64,000 bases of DNA from Lonicera japonica (Eukaryota > Streptophyta > Magnoliopsida > Dipsacales > Caprifoliaceae), in assembly GCA_021464415.1 (NCBI GenBank), contig CM038471.1, positions 13,266,373-13,330,372 of the forward strand, read 5' to 3'. The notes beneath the pieces are model-generated. The model saw only the letters and a list, made by a program, of their open reading frames with translations, had not been told where the DNA came from and made no database searches. A program made the position numbers and the translations under genes. This document shows, piece by piece, positions 37,480 through 64,000 of the stretch (position 1 is the stretch's first letter; every line of letters starts with the position of its first letter).

Positions 37480-37762
37480 GTTTCGGGTAGGTAATATTTT
37501 CGCGGACGGAATCCTTACCTCCGTCCCGGGTAAAGAGGGGTTTTTGGAAGAAGAGGGTTTAACAAGAACAAGAGCAAGAACAAGACTCTTTGTTTATTGA
37601 AAAAGAAGTAGCATAGGCCAATTAATCCATTAACTAAAAACCTATTGTTATGCTGAGATCTACAATTTACGCCATTCGAAAGATCTCCTCTTCTTCTTTC
37701 TTTTATTAGCCACCACCACCATAGCCATACTCATACTCGTTACTTCTTCTTCAATAAGTTTT
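37480..37762 (+). pseudogene. Broken copy of the DEG10 promoter, leader and exon-1 start
   Basis: This stretch aligns with 42998-43262 of the real gene, including the proximal promoter ('ggtaatatttt', 'gcggacggaatcc'), the leader ('aagagggtttaacaagaaca') and the start codon region. The ATG at 37650 opens MLRSTIYAIRKIS, nearly the same as DEG10, but the frame meets TAG at 37707-37709 after 19 codons. Similarity ends near 37762 after 'cttcttcaataa'. It lacks all downstream exons. It lies 5.5 kb upstream of the gene in the same orientation and is a partial duplication, not a retrocopy, because promoter sequence is included. Confidence 0.8.
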
Positions 37763-37876
37763 GAACGAAGGCAAAATGATGCATATACTCTAATGCATAA
37801 TATTTTATTATTAATGTAGATATTTAAGTGCTTTAGATAATTTTTAACTTTGTCATTTTGCTCAAACCTTTTTTGA

Positions 37877-38323
37877 ACAAAATAGAAAACTTCACTATCA
37901 ATCTAGATATATGATGATAAACAACCAATAATCATGTCCGTTAGTTCTGTGCGAAAAAAGTTTCAAGGTGAGTATTTGGGCAGAAAAAGTGTGATGGTAA
38001 TATTTGATTTTTTTTACATGGTCTTACATCACAAAAATTTATTAATTTTATCACAAATTAAATATTATATTTTTTACTTAAAATACTGCACACTTTTCTT
38101 GATTTTATCACAAAAAAGTGTGATGTGTGTTAATTTATTTTTGTACTTTTTTATCTTGAGATGATTTTAAGTTATACTAGTAGTGTTTAAGTTATATTAA
38201 TGGTGTAAATAGGGGAAATTTAGGGTGGGATTATTGCTACTCTCAAATATCTCTGTAACACTCTTATATTAACTCAGCGCAATAGAGTTGAGTATGTGCG
38301 TATTGACTTGGTGTAATAAGGCA
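37877..38323 (+). repeat. Duplicated segment, copy 1 (left part)
   Basis: About 440 bp matching 41167-41610 closely, starting 'aatagaaaacttca'. Copy 1 is split by the LTR at 38324-39953 and resumes at 39954-40091. A 76-codon reading frame (37934-38164) is preserved in copy 2 (41226-41456), but it is very AT-rich and resembles no protein I know. Confidence 0.8.
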
Positions 38324-39953
38324 TGTAGGTCGGAAAATACCCTAGAGGGGGGGGGGTGAATAGGGTTTTAAAAACTTAATGCAGAATTAAAACGTTTTTA
38401 AAAATATTTAAGCAAAGCAACTTAGTTAAATAAGTTTATCAAAGAAAACAATCAATTAAATAATCAATCCCAAGAATAAGCAATAATATAAGTAACTTCA
38501 ATCAATTAATATAACAAATAAATAAAGAGATTGAGTAAGAAAGATTGAACCGATCGAAGTCGAAGATTTTTTGTCCACACAGTTCGGCTTGTTCCCCTAC
38601 TCCGCGCTCGGTTAGTTCCCCGAGAATTTTCACTATAACCGATCTCCTTCCGGGTGAAGATCAAACCTCTACAAGTGTATTATTCTCACACACTCTTACA
38701 AGTATTGAAACACCCTCAATACTCTCACAAGAAATTCCTCTTGCTAATCTATGGGATACACCTCTCACAATTATGATTCAAATGAGTTTTGGTAACAAAC
38801 ACCAATGTACAATATCTTTCTTGTATATGAAAAAATACAAATGAAGCTCACACTAAGAGATATCAAAATTGATCAAAGTATATAGCTTAAAAATGAAAGA
38901 TTGATAAAAATGTATTCTTGAATCTTTGTATATTTGAATATATGAATAATAGAGTATTAGAATGATTCAAGGTGTGTTAAAACATGTCTAAGACATCATA
39001 TTTATAGCTTGCAAAACCATATGGCCGTTGGGGATGATTAAGAAAGGTTTTGGCTCCAAGGTACACATTTTCAAACTTTCCAACAGCTAGTTTTGACGAA
39101 AAAATTCAAATTTGTTTTCTTAATTTCTCCTAAATAGACCGTTGGATCATGCTCAAATTTTAGTCAAAGTTTCCAGGAGATGTTGTCTAACTACTGTAAA
39201 AATTTCAAAATGATCGGAGTTTGGGAAGGCCTTCATCTTACCGTTAGATCAAAACTGGACAAAAATTGAGCGAATTTTAAATGTAAAATAAAAAATATTT
39301 TTGCAATTTAACAATTTAGTTTCAAATAAAATTCTAATGATTTTTGAACTTCAAAGATATGTTTCTAAGATACCTATTTTTATTAGAGCTTAAAATATGA
39401 TCATTTAAAATTAATATGAATTTATTTTGAAACTCGGTTTTTGTAAAATGATGTTTTTCAAATAAATTCAATTTCAAGCTAGTTTGAATCAATCTTTAAA
39501 AGATGTAAGAATATGTTTGAGCTATAGGGATTTGATCAATAAAGTATCTTTACATAAAATCTAAGCACTCACTCCATTTAATGATAATTCGAGTCTTCGT
39601 GATGCTTGATTTTCTTGTGCATATCTTTACTTGTTTGATGTTCTTGATCATTTCTTGGTTTTGATAACTTGTAGAACATGTGAAGATCATTCTTGTGCAT
39701 ATCTTCACTTGCTTGATGATCTAGATCTTTTCTTGGCTTTGTATAGCACATGTATATCACTTGAGTTCATTTCTTGTGAGTAGATGCGTTTGTAAAGCTT
39801 GTGTGAGATTTTGATTGCTTCGGTTTGAAGTTACACTTAGTCGGAAGATATATCGGTTAAAATGGCAATCATCATTGGAACAACCGAGTTAAATAACACT
39901 TTATTAACTTATTGTAATTATCAAAATAAGATTAATTGACTTTAAGGTCAACA
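38324..39953. mobile_element. Solo LTR-like insertion, TGTAGG/TCAACA ends
   Basis: A 1630-bp insertion proven by its empty site: copy 2 of the duplicated segment reads 'gtaataaggccgagtatg' without interruption (about 41605-41622). Here 'aggca' (38319-38323) and 'aggcc' (39954-39958) flank the insert as a 5-bp duplication with one mismatch. It starts TGTAGGTCGG, has a G-run after 'accctaga', and ends GGTCAACA. It is the same family as 18897-20461. It has no coding capacity. Confidence 0.75.
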
Positions 39954-40091
39954 AGGCCGAGTATGTATATATTATTCAGTATAATAGAACCAAATTAATG
40001 TATTTTTTCATTTCTAACAATAATTTAATTTTATTGCACTAAATAAATAATCATATCATATATTCGATCTTATTGCACAAGTTCAAAAAAA
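39954..40091 (+). repeat. Duplicated segment, copy 1 (right part)
   Basis: Continuation of copy 1 after the LTR insertion, from 'aggccgagtatgtatatatt' to 'attgcac'. Its counterpart in copy 2 is 41612-41704 plus 42865-42905. Confidence 0.75.
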
Positions 40092-41157
40092 GGAGGGCTA
40101 TTATTTACACCCTCCAATTTTGTCACTAACATCATCTTTTTCACAAACACCCTCCTCATATTAATTTTTAGTCACTAACACCCCTCACTCAATTAAAAGT
40201 TAATACAAACATTAATTAAAAATAAAACTAGTTAACATTGAAAAAAAAAGAAGTCATTCACGTCTCCCACCTAATGACAGGTGAGTGGATTCACACACAC
40301 TCACCCCACATCAGGTGAATATGTTGTCAGTGACTCGTCTAATATAAGGCAATGGAGTGCGGAGTATATTAGAATATTTCTAAATTAGACTCACCAAATA
40401 ATAGGTGAGTAGATTCACATATACTTACCCCACATCAGTTAAATGTATTGTAAGTGACTCGCCTAATAACACAAACTCATCTCACATGGGGTGAGTGTTT
40501 GTACACACTCGCCTTATTTGAGGAGAGTTGTAATTAGATTACTCTCCTTATATAAAGCGAGTCAAGTTTGGACAAAATCCATTTTATACTCTGTTTTGGA
40601 GATTACATTTTTGTTTCAATTTGAATATTGTAAATTGATGTATGAAAGCTAATATACACATTAATACACCAATAATAATAATTATAATACATCTTTGACT
40701 TCATTTGGGAGTGAAATTTCACCACTAACTTTTTCTTAAATTTCTTATTTCTCTACCATCTTATGAAGAATGCTTGTTATTTATCATAATCCAAGTTTCA
40801 AACTTCCCATCAATAATGTTTGTGCTTCAATTTAGTTGTAATTTATTGATTTTGAGAGCTCAAATGATAAAGAAGTGGGTCTATTTTCTCTTTATCGTTT
40901 TACTTGAAGTAATGGAATGTGATTGTAAATGAGAAAAAATGAAAAATATAGGTTTAATTATTTGTGTTAACGTTAGATTAGTTTATTAAAAAAGTGAATA
41001 AATAGATAAGTTAATGTTTTAATTATTGGGTAAATAAGTTAAGTGATAGTTACATAAGAGAACATTTGTGGCAAAAAACTAATATTAAAATATATTTTTT
41101 TATAAAATTATAAATAATAATGTTAGTAACAAAATTAGAGACGTAAATAATAGCTCC
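40092..41157. mobile_element. TIR element with GGTGAGT/ACTCACC modules
   Basis: A 1066-bp element with TIRs of about 45 bp: the left end is GGAGGGCTATTATTTACACC and the right end, in reverse, GGAGCTATTATTTACGTCTC; both then run into 'aattttgt(c/t)actaacat'. The flanks caaaaaaa and ataaagag are only partly alike, but copy 2 of the host segment ('ttaataaaaagagtgtt') looks like the empty site. At 40270-40560 several GGTGAGT and ACTCACC modules alternate. It is non-coding and could be Mutator- or hAT-related. Confidence 0.65.
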
Positions 41158-41166
41158 ATAAAGAGA

Positions 41167-41704
41167 GTGTTAAATAGAAAACTTCATTATCAATGTAGAT
41201 ATATGATGATAAACAACCAATAATCATGTCCGTTAGTTCCATGCGAAAAAAGTTTCACGGTGAGTATTTGCGCGGAAAAAGTGTGATGATAATATTTGAT
41301 TTTTTTTACATGGTCTTACATTACAAAAGTTTATTAATTTTATCACAAAGTAAATATTATATTTTTTACTTAAAATACTGCACACTTTTCTTGATTTTAT
41401 CACAAAAAAGTGTGATGTGTGTTAGTTTATTTTTGTACTTTTTTAACTTGAGATGATTTTAAGTTATATTAGTAGTGTTTGAGTTATATTAATGGTGTAA
41501 AGAGGGGAAATTTAGGGTTGGACTATTGCCACTCTCAAATCTCTCTGTAACACTCTTATATTAACTAGGCACAATAGAGTTGAGTATGTGCGTATTGACT
41601 TGATGTAATAAGGCCGAGTATGTATATATTATTCAGTGTAATAGAACCAAATTAATGTATTTTTTCATTTCTAACAATAATTTAATTTTATTGCATTAAA
41701 TAAA
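41167..41704 (+). repeat. Duplicated segment, copy 2
   Basis: Second copy of 37877-38323 plus 39954-40091. It is uninterrupted across the LTR site of copy 1 but is itself interrupted at 41705 by a foldback element. It resumes at 42865 and leads into the DEG10 promoter. Confidence 0.8.
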
Positions 41705-42864
41705 GGATGGTGATATTAGCACCCCCATAATCACTTGGTAACACTCCCACTAAAAAAAGAACTTCAATTGTTATTTCCACCCCATTTGTTTTAATTTAAC
41801 TCAAAAGTTAATTAATTAACCTACTAATTATATAATTATCTCTTATCTCTCTAGTAACAAATTTTGGTTGCACCAAAATAACAAACAAAAGTTCCATTAA
41901 TGCAAAACTCTAAATTTGAGGAGAATGGTATAAACAAAACCTCCATTAATGTAAAACTCAAAATTTAAGAATAATGGTAGAAAAAAAGAAACTTTGAAAT
42001 AAGGAAAGGAAAACAAGTAAGAAAAAGTTAATGAAAGAGAGACATACATGTTTTTATTTTGTTTCATTATTTATATTATTTTCATAACATACACATAAGA
42101 TATATAAACAAAAAACACAATTTGTTGTTTGAAGTACGAAGAAAGTTTACTCGATTCTTCGTAACCGAGTTACAGACTTGTACACTCGGCTGCTCTCAAC
42201 CAAGTATGAAATTCTATAAAATATCATGCTCTCGGGACCTTCATTCGGTTGAGAGCGGCCGGGTGTTGCTATATTATACTCGGTTGTGAGCAACCGAGTG
42301 ACATTAATCACACTCGGTTGCTCTGAACCGAATGAAAGTCCCGAGAGCATGACATTTTATGAGATTTCATACTCAATTAAGAACAACCGAGTGTACAAGC
42401 TTGTAATTCGATTACGGAGAACCGAGTAAACCTTCTTCGTGCTTCAAACAGAAAATTATATTTTTTGTTTATATATTTGATATGTATGTTATGAAAATAA
42501 TATAAACAATGAAATAAAATAAGAACATATATATCTCTCTTTCATTAACTCTTTCTTACTTGTTTTATTTTCCTTATTTTAAAATTAAGTGATTATATAG
42601 TTTTGCTTGTTTGATAAGATGGTAAAGATGGAGGAGAAATTTTGGCGTTAGTTTAAGGTCATTTGTTTTATGTTATTATGTAATTAATTACTTAATAATG
42701 TTGTTAATTAATTAAGTAGGAGATTAATTCTAAAAAATAAGTGAGAGTGGTGAAAGTGGCGGGTATAACATGAAAGTGTTCTTAAAATAAAAGTATGAAA
42801 GCAAAAATATTAATAAGAGTAAAAATGTTAGTAAATATTTTGTAAAGTACCAATGCCACTACCC
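41705..42864. mobile_element. Foldback transposable element with ACTCGGTT motifs
   Basis: A 1160-bp insertion with a perfect 8-bp target duplication taaataaa (41697-41704 and 42865-42872); the uninterrupted copy-1 site (about 40044) reads 'ctaaataaataat'. The ends are short TIRs, GGATGGTGATATTAGCACC against GGGTAGTGGCATTGGTACT. The interior is a long imperfect palindrome (arms about 41940-42265 and 42270-42595, roughly 80% alike by eye). Inverted ACTCGGTT/AACCGAGT motifs recur across it. An 8-bp duplication fits hAT or Mutator. It encodes nothing. Confidence 0.8.
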
Positions 42865-42872
42865 TAAATAAA

Positions 42873-58167
<15,295 letters not shown>

Positions 58168-59215
58168 GCAATCCATTGGTGGATTGTTCATTCTCGGAAT
58201 GTGCAACTCGTTAATGCACATCCAGTATGATTATCCGGTAAGAGTTGTCATTTTCCAAAAGTCACTTTCTAGTGATAATCCCATACAGTAGCAATAGAAA
58301 GAGAAATATAGCCAACAACATTTCAACACTACCACCATCAAAGTGCTAGCTGCTACTATAATCCCCAGCTTTGCCTGAAAATTTTGTAATTTTCCATTGA
58401 TATTATTACCATATTCATTCTATTTAGCGCTAAAAATGATTATCAGCGCGTCGGTCGATCATTCACTTGGTGAAAATTGTATTACGACAATCAATTGAAA
58501 ATTTGTTTAATTATGACAATGGTACTGCTACTGGTGGTGGTGCCAAAAGTAGTGGTAGTGGCAGTGGCAGTGTTGATGCAATGGCAGTGATGATGGTCAC
58601 AAGGCAAATTTCCTTTTATTTGATTTATATTTCCTTTCTTCTTCTTCTTCTTCGTCTTCTTTTTTTTTTTTTTTTTTTGAATTGGTTACATGGTAATAAA
58701 TATGGAGATAGTTACCCTTAGCGATTTTTAGTTGTACATCAAGTAACTGGATCTTTTAGTACCTCTGGAATGACATGTAAATTTGGAATTTTTTAAGCTG
58801 AAGATAAAATTATGGGTGGTGCTATTTTTACTTTCGAAAAACGCTTGATACCATTCTTATTAAAAAAAGAAGGGTTGAATTTATTTCCACCTCAATAATG
58901 TTTGGTTTCACTCCCATATACGCTTAGGAGATGTTCAGTTGTGAATGAATGTGATATAGCTTGCCCTCGGCTGCTTCAAATCCTATAGACCCATTAAATT
59001 TTTGGGGTTGCAAATGGTTGATCTCCTTGAGGTAGTAAACTTCCTCACCTTTCCCTCCTTGAGGGGCAGCCTACACGTCAACCGTGTCATCATCCGTGGC
59101 GTCTATACCAGCCCGAGTGCTGCTAGTGTAGACACACCTCCTTGAGGGGAAAATGAATTCCTAATCTACCCCTCTCCGGCGAAGGAAAAAGTGACTTATG
59201 CCTTTGATACTAACT
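58168..59215. other. 3' flank of DEG10
   Basis: Holds the presumed 3' UTR. Visible items are a pyrimidine tract (58627-58678) and a GGTGGTGCTATTTTTAC motif near 58815 resembling the MITE ends at 41705. No further gene was recognised. The polyadenylation site cannot be fixed. Confidence 0.4.
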
Positions 59216-61321
59216 TGTGACTCTAAATTTGTTAGCTAGAAATATAAAAACCTCCAGGACCGGTCAATCACAGATGTCGTACGCAGACAATGCGTAATTA
59301 TGAAATCCAAATTTAAACTTGATCAATAATTGCTGCACATATAAAGCTAGGCATGTCTAATTAAATCCAACAAATCAAATTCTTAGAATTAAATCATCCA
59401 TTAACTTCAATAAGTAAAACGTTTAATAAAAACTATGCCTCCAACGAGGTCTCAATTACATAAGTTTTTTATACAAATACAAGTCCCAAGTTTTTTTTTT
59501 TTTTTTGACAAAGTAATACACATACAAAGCAATAAACCTAGTCCCAACTTAATAATTAAGAATACAAGTCTTATGTAATATCCAAATATCAAAATTAATA
59601 ACAATGGCCCATTCGTCTCAACAAGTGGATGGTCAACGTGGTAAGAGAGGCAACTATAGTCACCGGACTTTCCCTGTGTACCTGCAGAAGTACCTATATG
59701 AAAAAATAATAAGAATGAGTTAACCAAACTCAGTGGGAACTATACGGTAAACAATACCCAAGTGTAATGTACCTAAATAAATTTTGTGGTCATGCAACTA
59801 ATGTCCAGTTCGTGCTGGCACACCAATGTGAATCCCACACCTGTCAATTTGTGTAAGCAAACCCAATATTGTTGGCTAAATAATAATAAATTTGGCAACA
59901 TATAATCATATTTTGTTGTGCACAGTTTTGAGGCTTTCACCTACGAGACCTATGTCCCATGTTATCAGTCCCACTAAATAAGACTAAATCTAAACCTAGT
60001 ATCACTAAATGAGACTAAATCTAAACCTAGTATAGTGCAATCATGTAATAATACACTCTACAATAATAGATGTGATTTATGTGAACAAATGTACATTATA
60101 TGTGCCAACAGTTGTAACTAAGTATCATTTATGGAAAAGCATAACTAGCCATCACGTTTAGGTATAATAAAATCCACCAATAATGGTGTATAATCTTATC
60201 AACAAGTGTATCAATTGAAAAACCTACCACTTGGACCATTTATAACAATGTTATAGCAAAAATATATCAGTAATGTTTATGTCCAAGTAGGCTTTTCATC
60301 ACCAAAATCAACAATAATGTCACATGCATAAGGTCACCAATTACAAGATTAATCAAATCCCAACCCATGCATGTCACCCCACCTACAAGATCTTCCACTT
60401 TAAACTTTAGTACTTTAGTTGTATTACATGTAACAACAATTCTTTAATAAAACCAAGTTAGTACTAGGTTTCCCACATCTATGAAGTTTTAATTTTTTAG
60501 ACTGTGTTGATTTGGTGGACTGATGGCTGGACTTTATGGATTTGCACAAACCTTAGCTCCTTTACAAGCCTCTAAGGATGAACAAGAGGAAAGATAAGAA
60601 GAATGTGGATGATTTAAGCCAAATTTGGAATATGATGTTGAATCCTTCACAATCCCTTCAAAATCATCCCAAAATCCTCTTTACAACGCTCTCAAAATTT
60701 ATAATGGTTTATGGTCGAATTTGGGGGTTTTGGGTTAGAGGATAAGTTAAATGACTTGGTTAAATGAGAAAAGTGGAGGTCAACCCGTTAGTCTGTGGGC
60801 TGGCGTATCGGTACGCATCTACTATTTTCCCTGTTTTTGTTCACTCTTGAGATCTCTCTCCTCTGACCTTTTGCTGACCGCCAATGCATAACGGTACGGG
60901 CCTGAATGAATGTATACCGGTAGGCAGGCGCCCAATTGTAACCTTGCCCAAGAATGTGGTTTTTGAGCCACCAAGCTTCCAAATTTTGGCCCAAACTCAA
61001 CTAGGAACTTGTATAGAATGGAGACATACTTATACCATGACGTGTTCGGGGTGCGGGGAAGTGCAAATGAATTACGGCAACACACAAGAATTTAGATTTG
61101 TTCTTGCCGATAAGGCAAGTTCCACGATCAACACCTAAGATTGCAAATGGCTCATCTCAACACTTCAATTACAACCCACACAAATGTATTGCGCCTAAGG
61201 AAACATGTTGGAGGTGTTTAACCGTGCCAATATTGCTTGCAACAAAATATCACTACTGCAACCAATACTAACGAACAATCAAGCTTAAGGAAAGCAATTA
61301 ACAAGTAATTGAGGTATTACA
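59216..61321. repeat. LTR-like, decayed Ty3/Gypsy sequence
   Basis: The layout resembles the solo LTR at 1174-3272: a TGTGAC start, 'gcagaag(t)...agtgggaacta' around 59680-59740, warning-like CT-rich blocks, and a final GAGGTATTACA, with a total of about 2.1 kb. The flanks do not form a target duplication, and similarity is patchy. The ends are therefore provisional. Confidence 0.35.
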
Positions 61322-62034
61322 TTTCCAGTGATTTGTGTCCAAAATTGAAGAGAAGTTGGAGATTTTAGTGAAGTAGGCTGCCAATTTCATTTTTGAATGG
61401 TCAGGAGTATTAAGTGAATGGACCACATGCATAATTTGTTTTGAACAAGTGAGTTAAGATATCAGCATGTGGCAAATGATTGGATTCCATGTGCAAGTAC
61501 CCTCTCATTTGCATTCAATTCCAACCGGGTGACAACTATTTTTGAGGTGATTTGCACTTTGAAACTTTTATGAACACGAATAGGTTAATTTTTTTATCAT
61601 GACAAAAGAATTGTTATCATTATAACTAAAATCTTGAAATTCCCCTAATGTAATATTATTCTAAATAGAGTCATAAATCTTTGTCATTATATCTGAATTT
61701 TAAGAATTAACCTACTATATGTCAAATTTGTAAACGTGCCCTGCCTACTCCAATAGTGAAACATTTGTATTAATTTTAATCTTGCAGACAACTTATTAGT
61801 GTTTCGTTACTTTAAATCATTGTTTAGTCCAATTCAAAAAAAGAAAAAAAAATTATTATTTTATAAGTGTATAGACAACTTTAATTATAATTCAGACCAC
61901 AAATACACACACATGGACATATATACTATTAAATAGAAAGCCAACCAACCTTCCTATTTTTAAGGACGGTTATGACACCAAATTAAGTGTACCTATTTTA
62001 CCCATATGTATGTCTTCTCTTTACAAAAATATAT
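61322..62034. other. AT-rich DNA without recognised feature
   Basis: No gene, TIR or LTR boundary was supported on either strand. Confidence 0.35.
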
Positions 62035-62105
62035 TTAATATGACTTGAACTCAAGCCCTCTTGATTAGATGGAGATAACATTACCATTGAGCTGCTTCTT
62101 CATTC
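62035..62105 (-). mobile_element. SINE-like tRNA-related head
   Basis: On the - strand AGCTCAATGGTAATG (A-box-like) is followed by CTTGAGTTCAAGTCA (B-box-like) at tRNA-like spacing. No full cloverleaf is possible. No target duplication was confirmed. Confidence 0.45.
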
Positions 62106-62799
62106 AATTAAAAAATTTCATTCTAAATTAGTTATCTGCATGCATAGGGAAAAAAGTATGCACAAATATCGCGTGTGCTTAAGTGTCTAGTATTTATGAG
62201 TCTTTTTGTTTTTAGCCCATTTTTTTTTTCTAAATAGTTTTGTATTCAACCTATCTTGTTTAAGAAATTATAAAATGGCAGAAAAATGGATAATCATGAT
62301 TTTTTTTTATTAGTTATGTCATTTTCCCTAAGATACCCTTTTGTTTACTTTTTAATCAAACAAACTAATTATCCCTAAGATTTTGCTATTTCTAAAATCT
62401 TGCAAAATTTTGAATGCCATTAATATCCTACTTTTAAGAGTCATTATGATAGATCTACAAAAAAAAGTCATTATGATAGCTACAAAAATTTCAAAAATAT
62501 AGCAATAAACATTTATTTGCATATATTAAAATTACTATATTACAAAATGTGGACACACAATCCGTGAATCTTCACAAGAATACATTTTTTTTCAAAAGTA
62601 AGCACTTTGCACTCAGTATTGAACTCACTAAACGCTAAGAAAACACAAAGGACTTATTCATGCATAAATGAGTCCATTAGAGGAGCCCCAGCCTTTCAAA
62701 GGGCCAGTATCTCATGCAAACAATCTTTATTCTTGCAAGTAAACGCATTTTCTAAAGGTATCAGCCTTTTTTCTCACGAGATAGTGAATTTCTCGCGCA

Positions 62800-63390
62800 A
62801 AATTGAATGTAATGGATGTTGCATGGAAGGTGCCGTGCGACACCCCCTACTGTGTGGTCATTGTCGAGGTGGGAATTGAGTGTCACCTTAGGCGCGTTTT
62901 CCTCTATAATTAGGGAACTTATGACTTCATTTTGGGGGACAAGACTTGAAGAGTCTTTCAGGTGTTTAGGGACTGAGTTTAGCGTGTTTTTCGAGAGTTT
63001 TAGGCATTTTCGGAGAGAAAGCTCTTTTTAGAAAGAGAAAGGCTTTGGTGGAGAAATTGGGGCTATCAACAATTAAGTATCCCCGGCCTTATAAATTGCA
63101 ATGGCTCAATGATAGTGGTGAAGTAAAGGTGAATAAATACGTGTTAGTTTAATTTCGAATTGAAAAATATGAAGATGAAGTTTTGTGTGATGTAGCTCTA
63201 ATGCAAGATGGAAACTTGTTACTACTCTGACCGTGGAAATTTGATCAGTAAGTTAAGTATGATGGATTTGCCAACAAATACTCTTTTGTGGTCAACCAAA
63301 AACCCATTACTCTTGTTCCAATGACACCAAAGCAAATTTATGAAGTTCAATTGAGGTTGCAAAAGAGAGTGATCAAAATAAAGTAAACAA
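62800..63390 (+). pseudogene. Ty3/Gypsy LTR and protease-region relic
   Basis: At 63066-63390 the + strand encodes YPRPYKLQWLNDSGEVKVNK, then IEKYEDEVLCDV, then YDGFANKYSF and PITLVPMTPKQIYE with in-frame stops. This is the segment around the aspartic protease of Ty3 polyproteins. The protease signature itself is worn. Upstream, 62800-63050 looks like LTR U3/R sequence with a TATA-like 'cctctataattag' (about 62900), joined directly to pol. The join implies an internal deletion. Confidence 0.65.
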
Positions 63391-63456
63391 ATCGATTTTT
63401 TTTATATATCATTTTCCATGTTTTTATCAAACGGACCCTTGGTATCTTCATTAAAT

Positions 63457-63645
63457 CTTGACACCCTTGATCTAGGTTTTGCAATAGCAAGTTGATCAGA
63501 AAGATTAAGATGTAGAACCATCTGATTTAATTCCTTCTCAATAGCCAAGAGATTATCATCTTAGGGTGACTTTTTCCTCTATGTCAAATGTGGCCATTCC
63601 AAAATTCATTCCAATTAAATAAATAATCTAGACATGGGAAATGGG
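63457..63645 (+). repeat. Dispersed repeat copy 2
   Basis: Second copy of the 190-bp repeat at 55953-56140, in the same orientation. Similarity stops at 'agacatgggaaatg'. Confidence 0.7.
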
Positions 63646-63653
63646 CCATGTGT

Positions 63654-64000
63654 AACAACCGGCTTATAAAAGCATGTGCTACTGGATGCTATCCCTAAGC
63701 AACAACTAATACGAGAAATAATGTAACAAAATTTATTGAACCAATGTGGGGGAACATTCAAAGAAAATTTCGGCATGATGTATACATTTCCTCAATGATA
63801 TTTAATCTTGTTCAATGTACCAAGAATTTACGGACAACTTTTCAATACCATAAATAAGTTTAAATCCATATACAAATTTCAAACTCTAAATCTCAAGAAT
63901 AACAAGTACAAAGTCTCCATAGTATGATAATTGTACAACCATAAAGAGTCTAACAACTATCAACAATACAACGAAATACTTAATACAATAACAAGATTGA
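63654..64000. repeat. Possible LTR start running off the window
   Basis: TGTAACAACCGGCTTATAAA has the TGTAACA start of Ty3 LTRs seen elsewhere in the window. The rest continues beyond the end, so neither the partner end nor a target duplication can be checked. Confidence 0.3.

Noticed and set aside
37934..38164. 76-codon ORF preserved in both copies of the duplicated segment (also 41226-41456)
   Set aside because: The copies are simply young duplicates; the frame is extremely AT-rich, resembles no known protein, and lacks coding-type change that I can demonstrate.
59216..61321. Confident solo LTR call
   Set aside because: Start and end words look LTR-like, but flanks do not match and similarity is patchy, so only a low-confidence repeat is listed.

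Overview
The window looks like nuclear DNA of a flowering plant, probably a eudicot. It is AT-rich, carries one spliced gene with GT-AG introns, and is otherwise packed with plant-type LTR retrotransposons, L1-type LINEs, tRNA-derived SINEs and MITEs. I cannot name the species from the sequence.

Only one intact host gene is visible: an eight-exon gene on the + strand at 43163-58167. It encodes a 588-residue DegP/HtrA serine protease that best fits mitochondrial DEG10, with catalytic triad His160, Asp191 and Ser269, a PDZ domain and a degenerate second PDZ. Intron 1 is about 7.4 kb because it holds an antisense 5'-truncated LINE (21-bp target duplication), a second sense LINE stub, a retrotransposon polymerase fragment and a SINE. 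Later introns hold a third LINE tail, a SINE-like head, a MITE and three foldback elements. One foldback is a near-perfect hairpin with 174-bp arms. Two broken pieces of DEG10 lie upstream: a copy of its promoter, leader and exon-1 start (37480-37762), and a short exon-1 piece (16831-16900).

Layout: 1-930, two hAT-like MITEs. 1174-3272, a solo LTR. 3397-12544, a decayed Ty3 chromovirus on the - strand with a nested solo LTR and a nested Mutator-type MITE. 12545-16960, relics including a gag-like remnant. 16966-18243, a solo LTR of the Tat/Ogre-like family. 18897-20461, an unassigned LTR-like repeat. 20988-23699, a solo LTR. 24046-34397, a very young 10.35-kb non-autonomous Tat/Ogre-like element on the - strand, with LTRs differing at about 7 of 2050 positions, five tandem-repeat arrays and no polymerase. 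34403-43162, MITE-rich DNA with a duplicated segment whose copies serve as empty sites for later insertions. 43163-58167, DEG10. 58168-64000, retroelement debris.

Most calls of mobile elements rest on boundaries I could read directly, especially flanking target-site duplications (attgt, gtatg, gtcac, atagt, taaccacaa, taaataaa). No defence system, biosynthetic cluster, CRISPR array or authentic tRNA/rRNA gene was seen. The most interesting signals are the young repeat-rich non-autonomous element, a primer-binding-site-like 10-mer kept inside its LTR family, the intronic long hairpin, and the dispersed DEG10 fragments.
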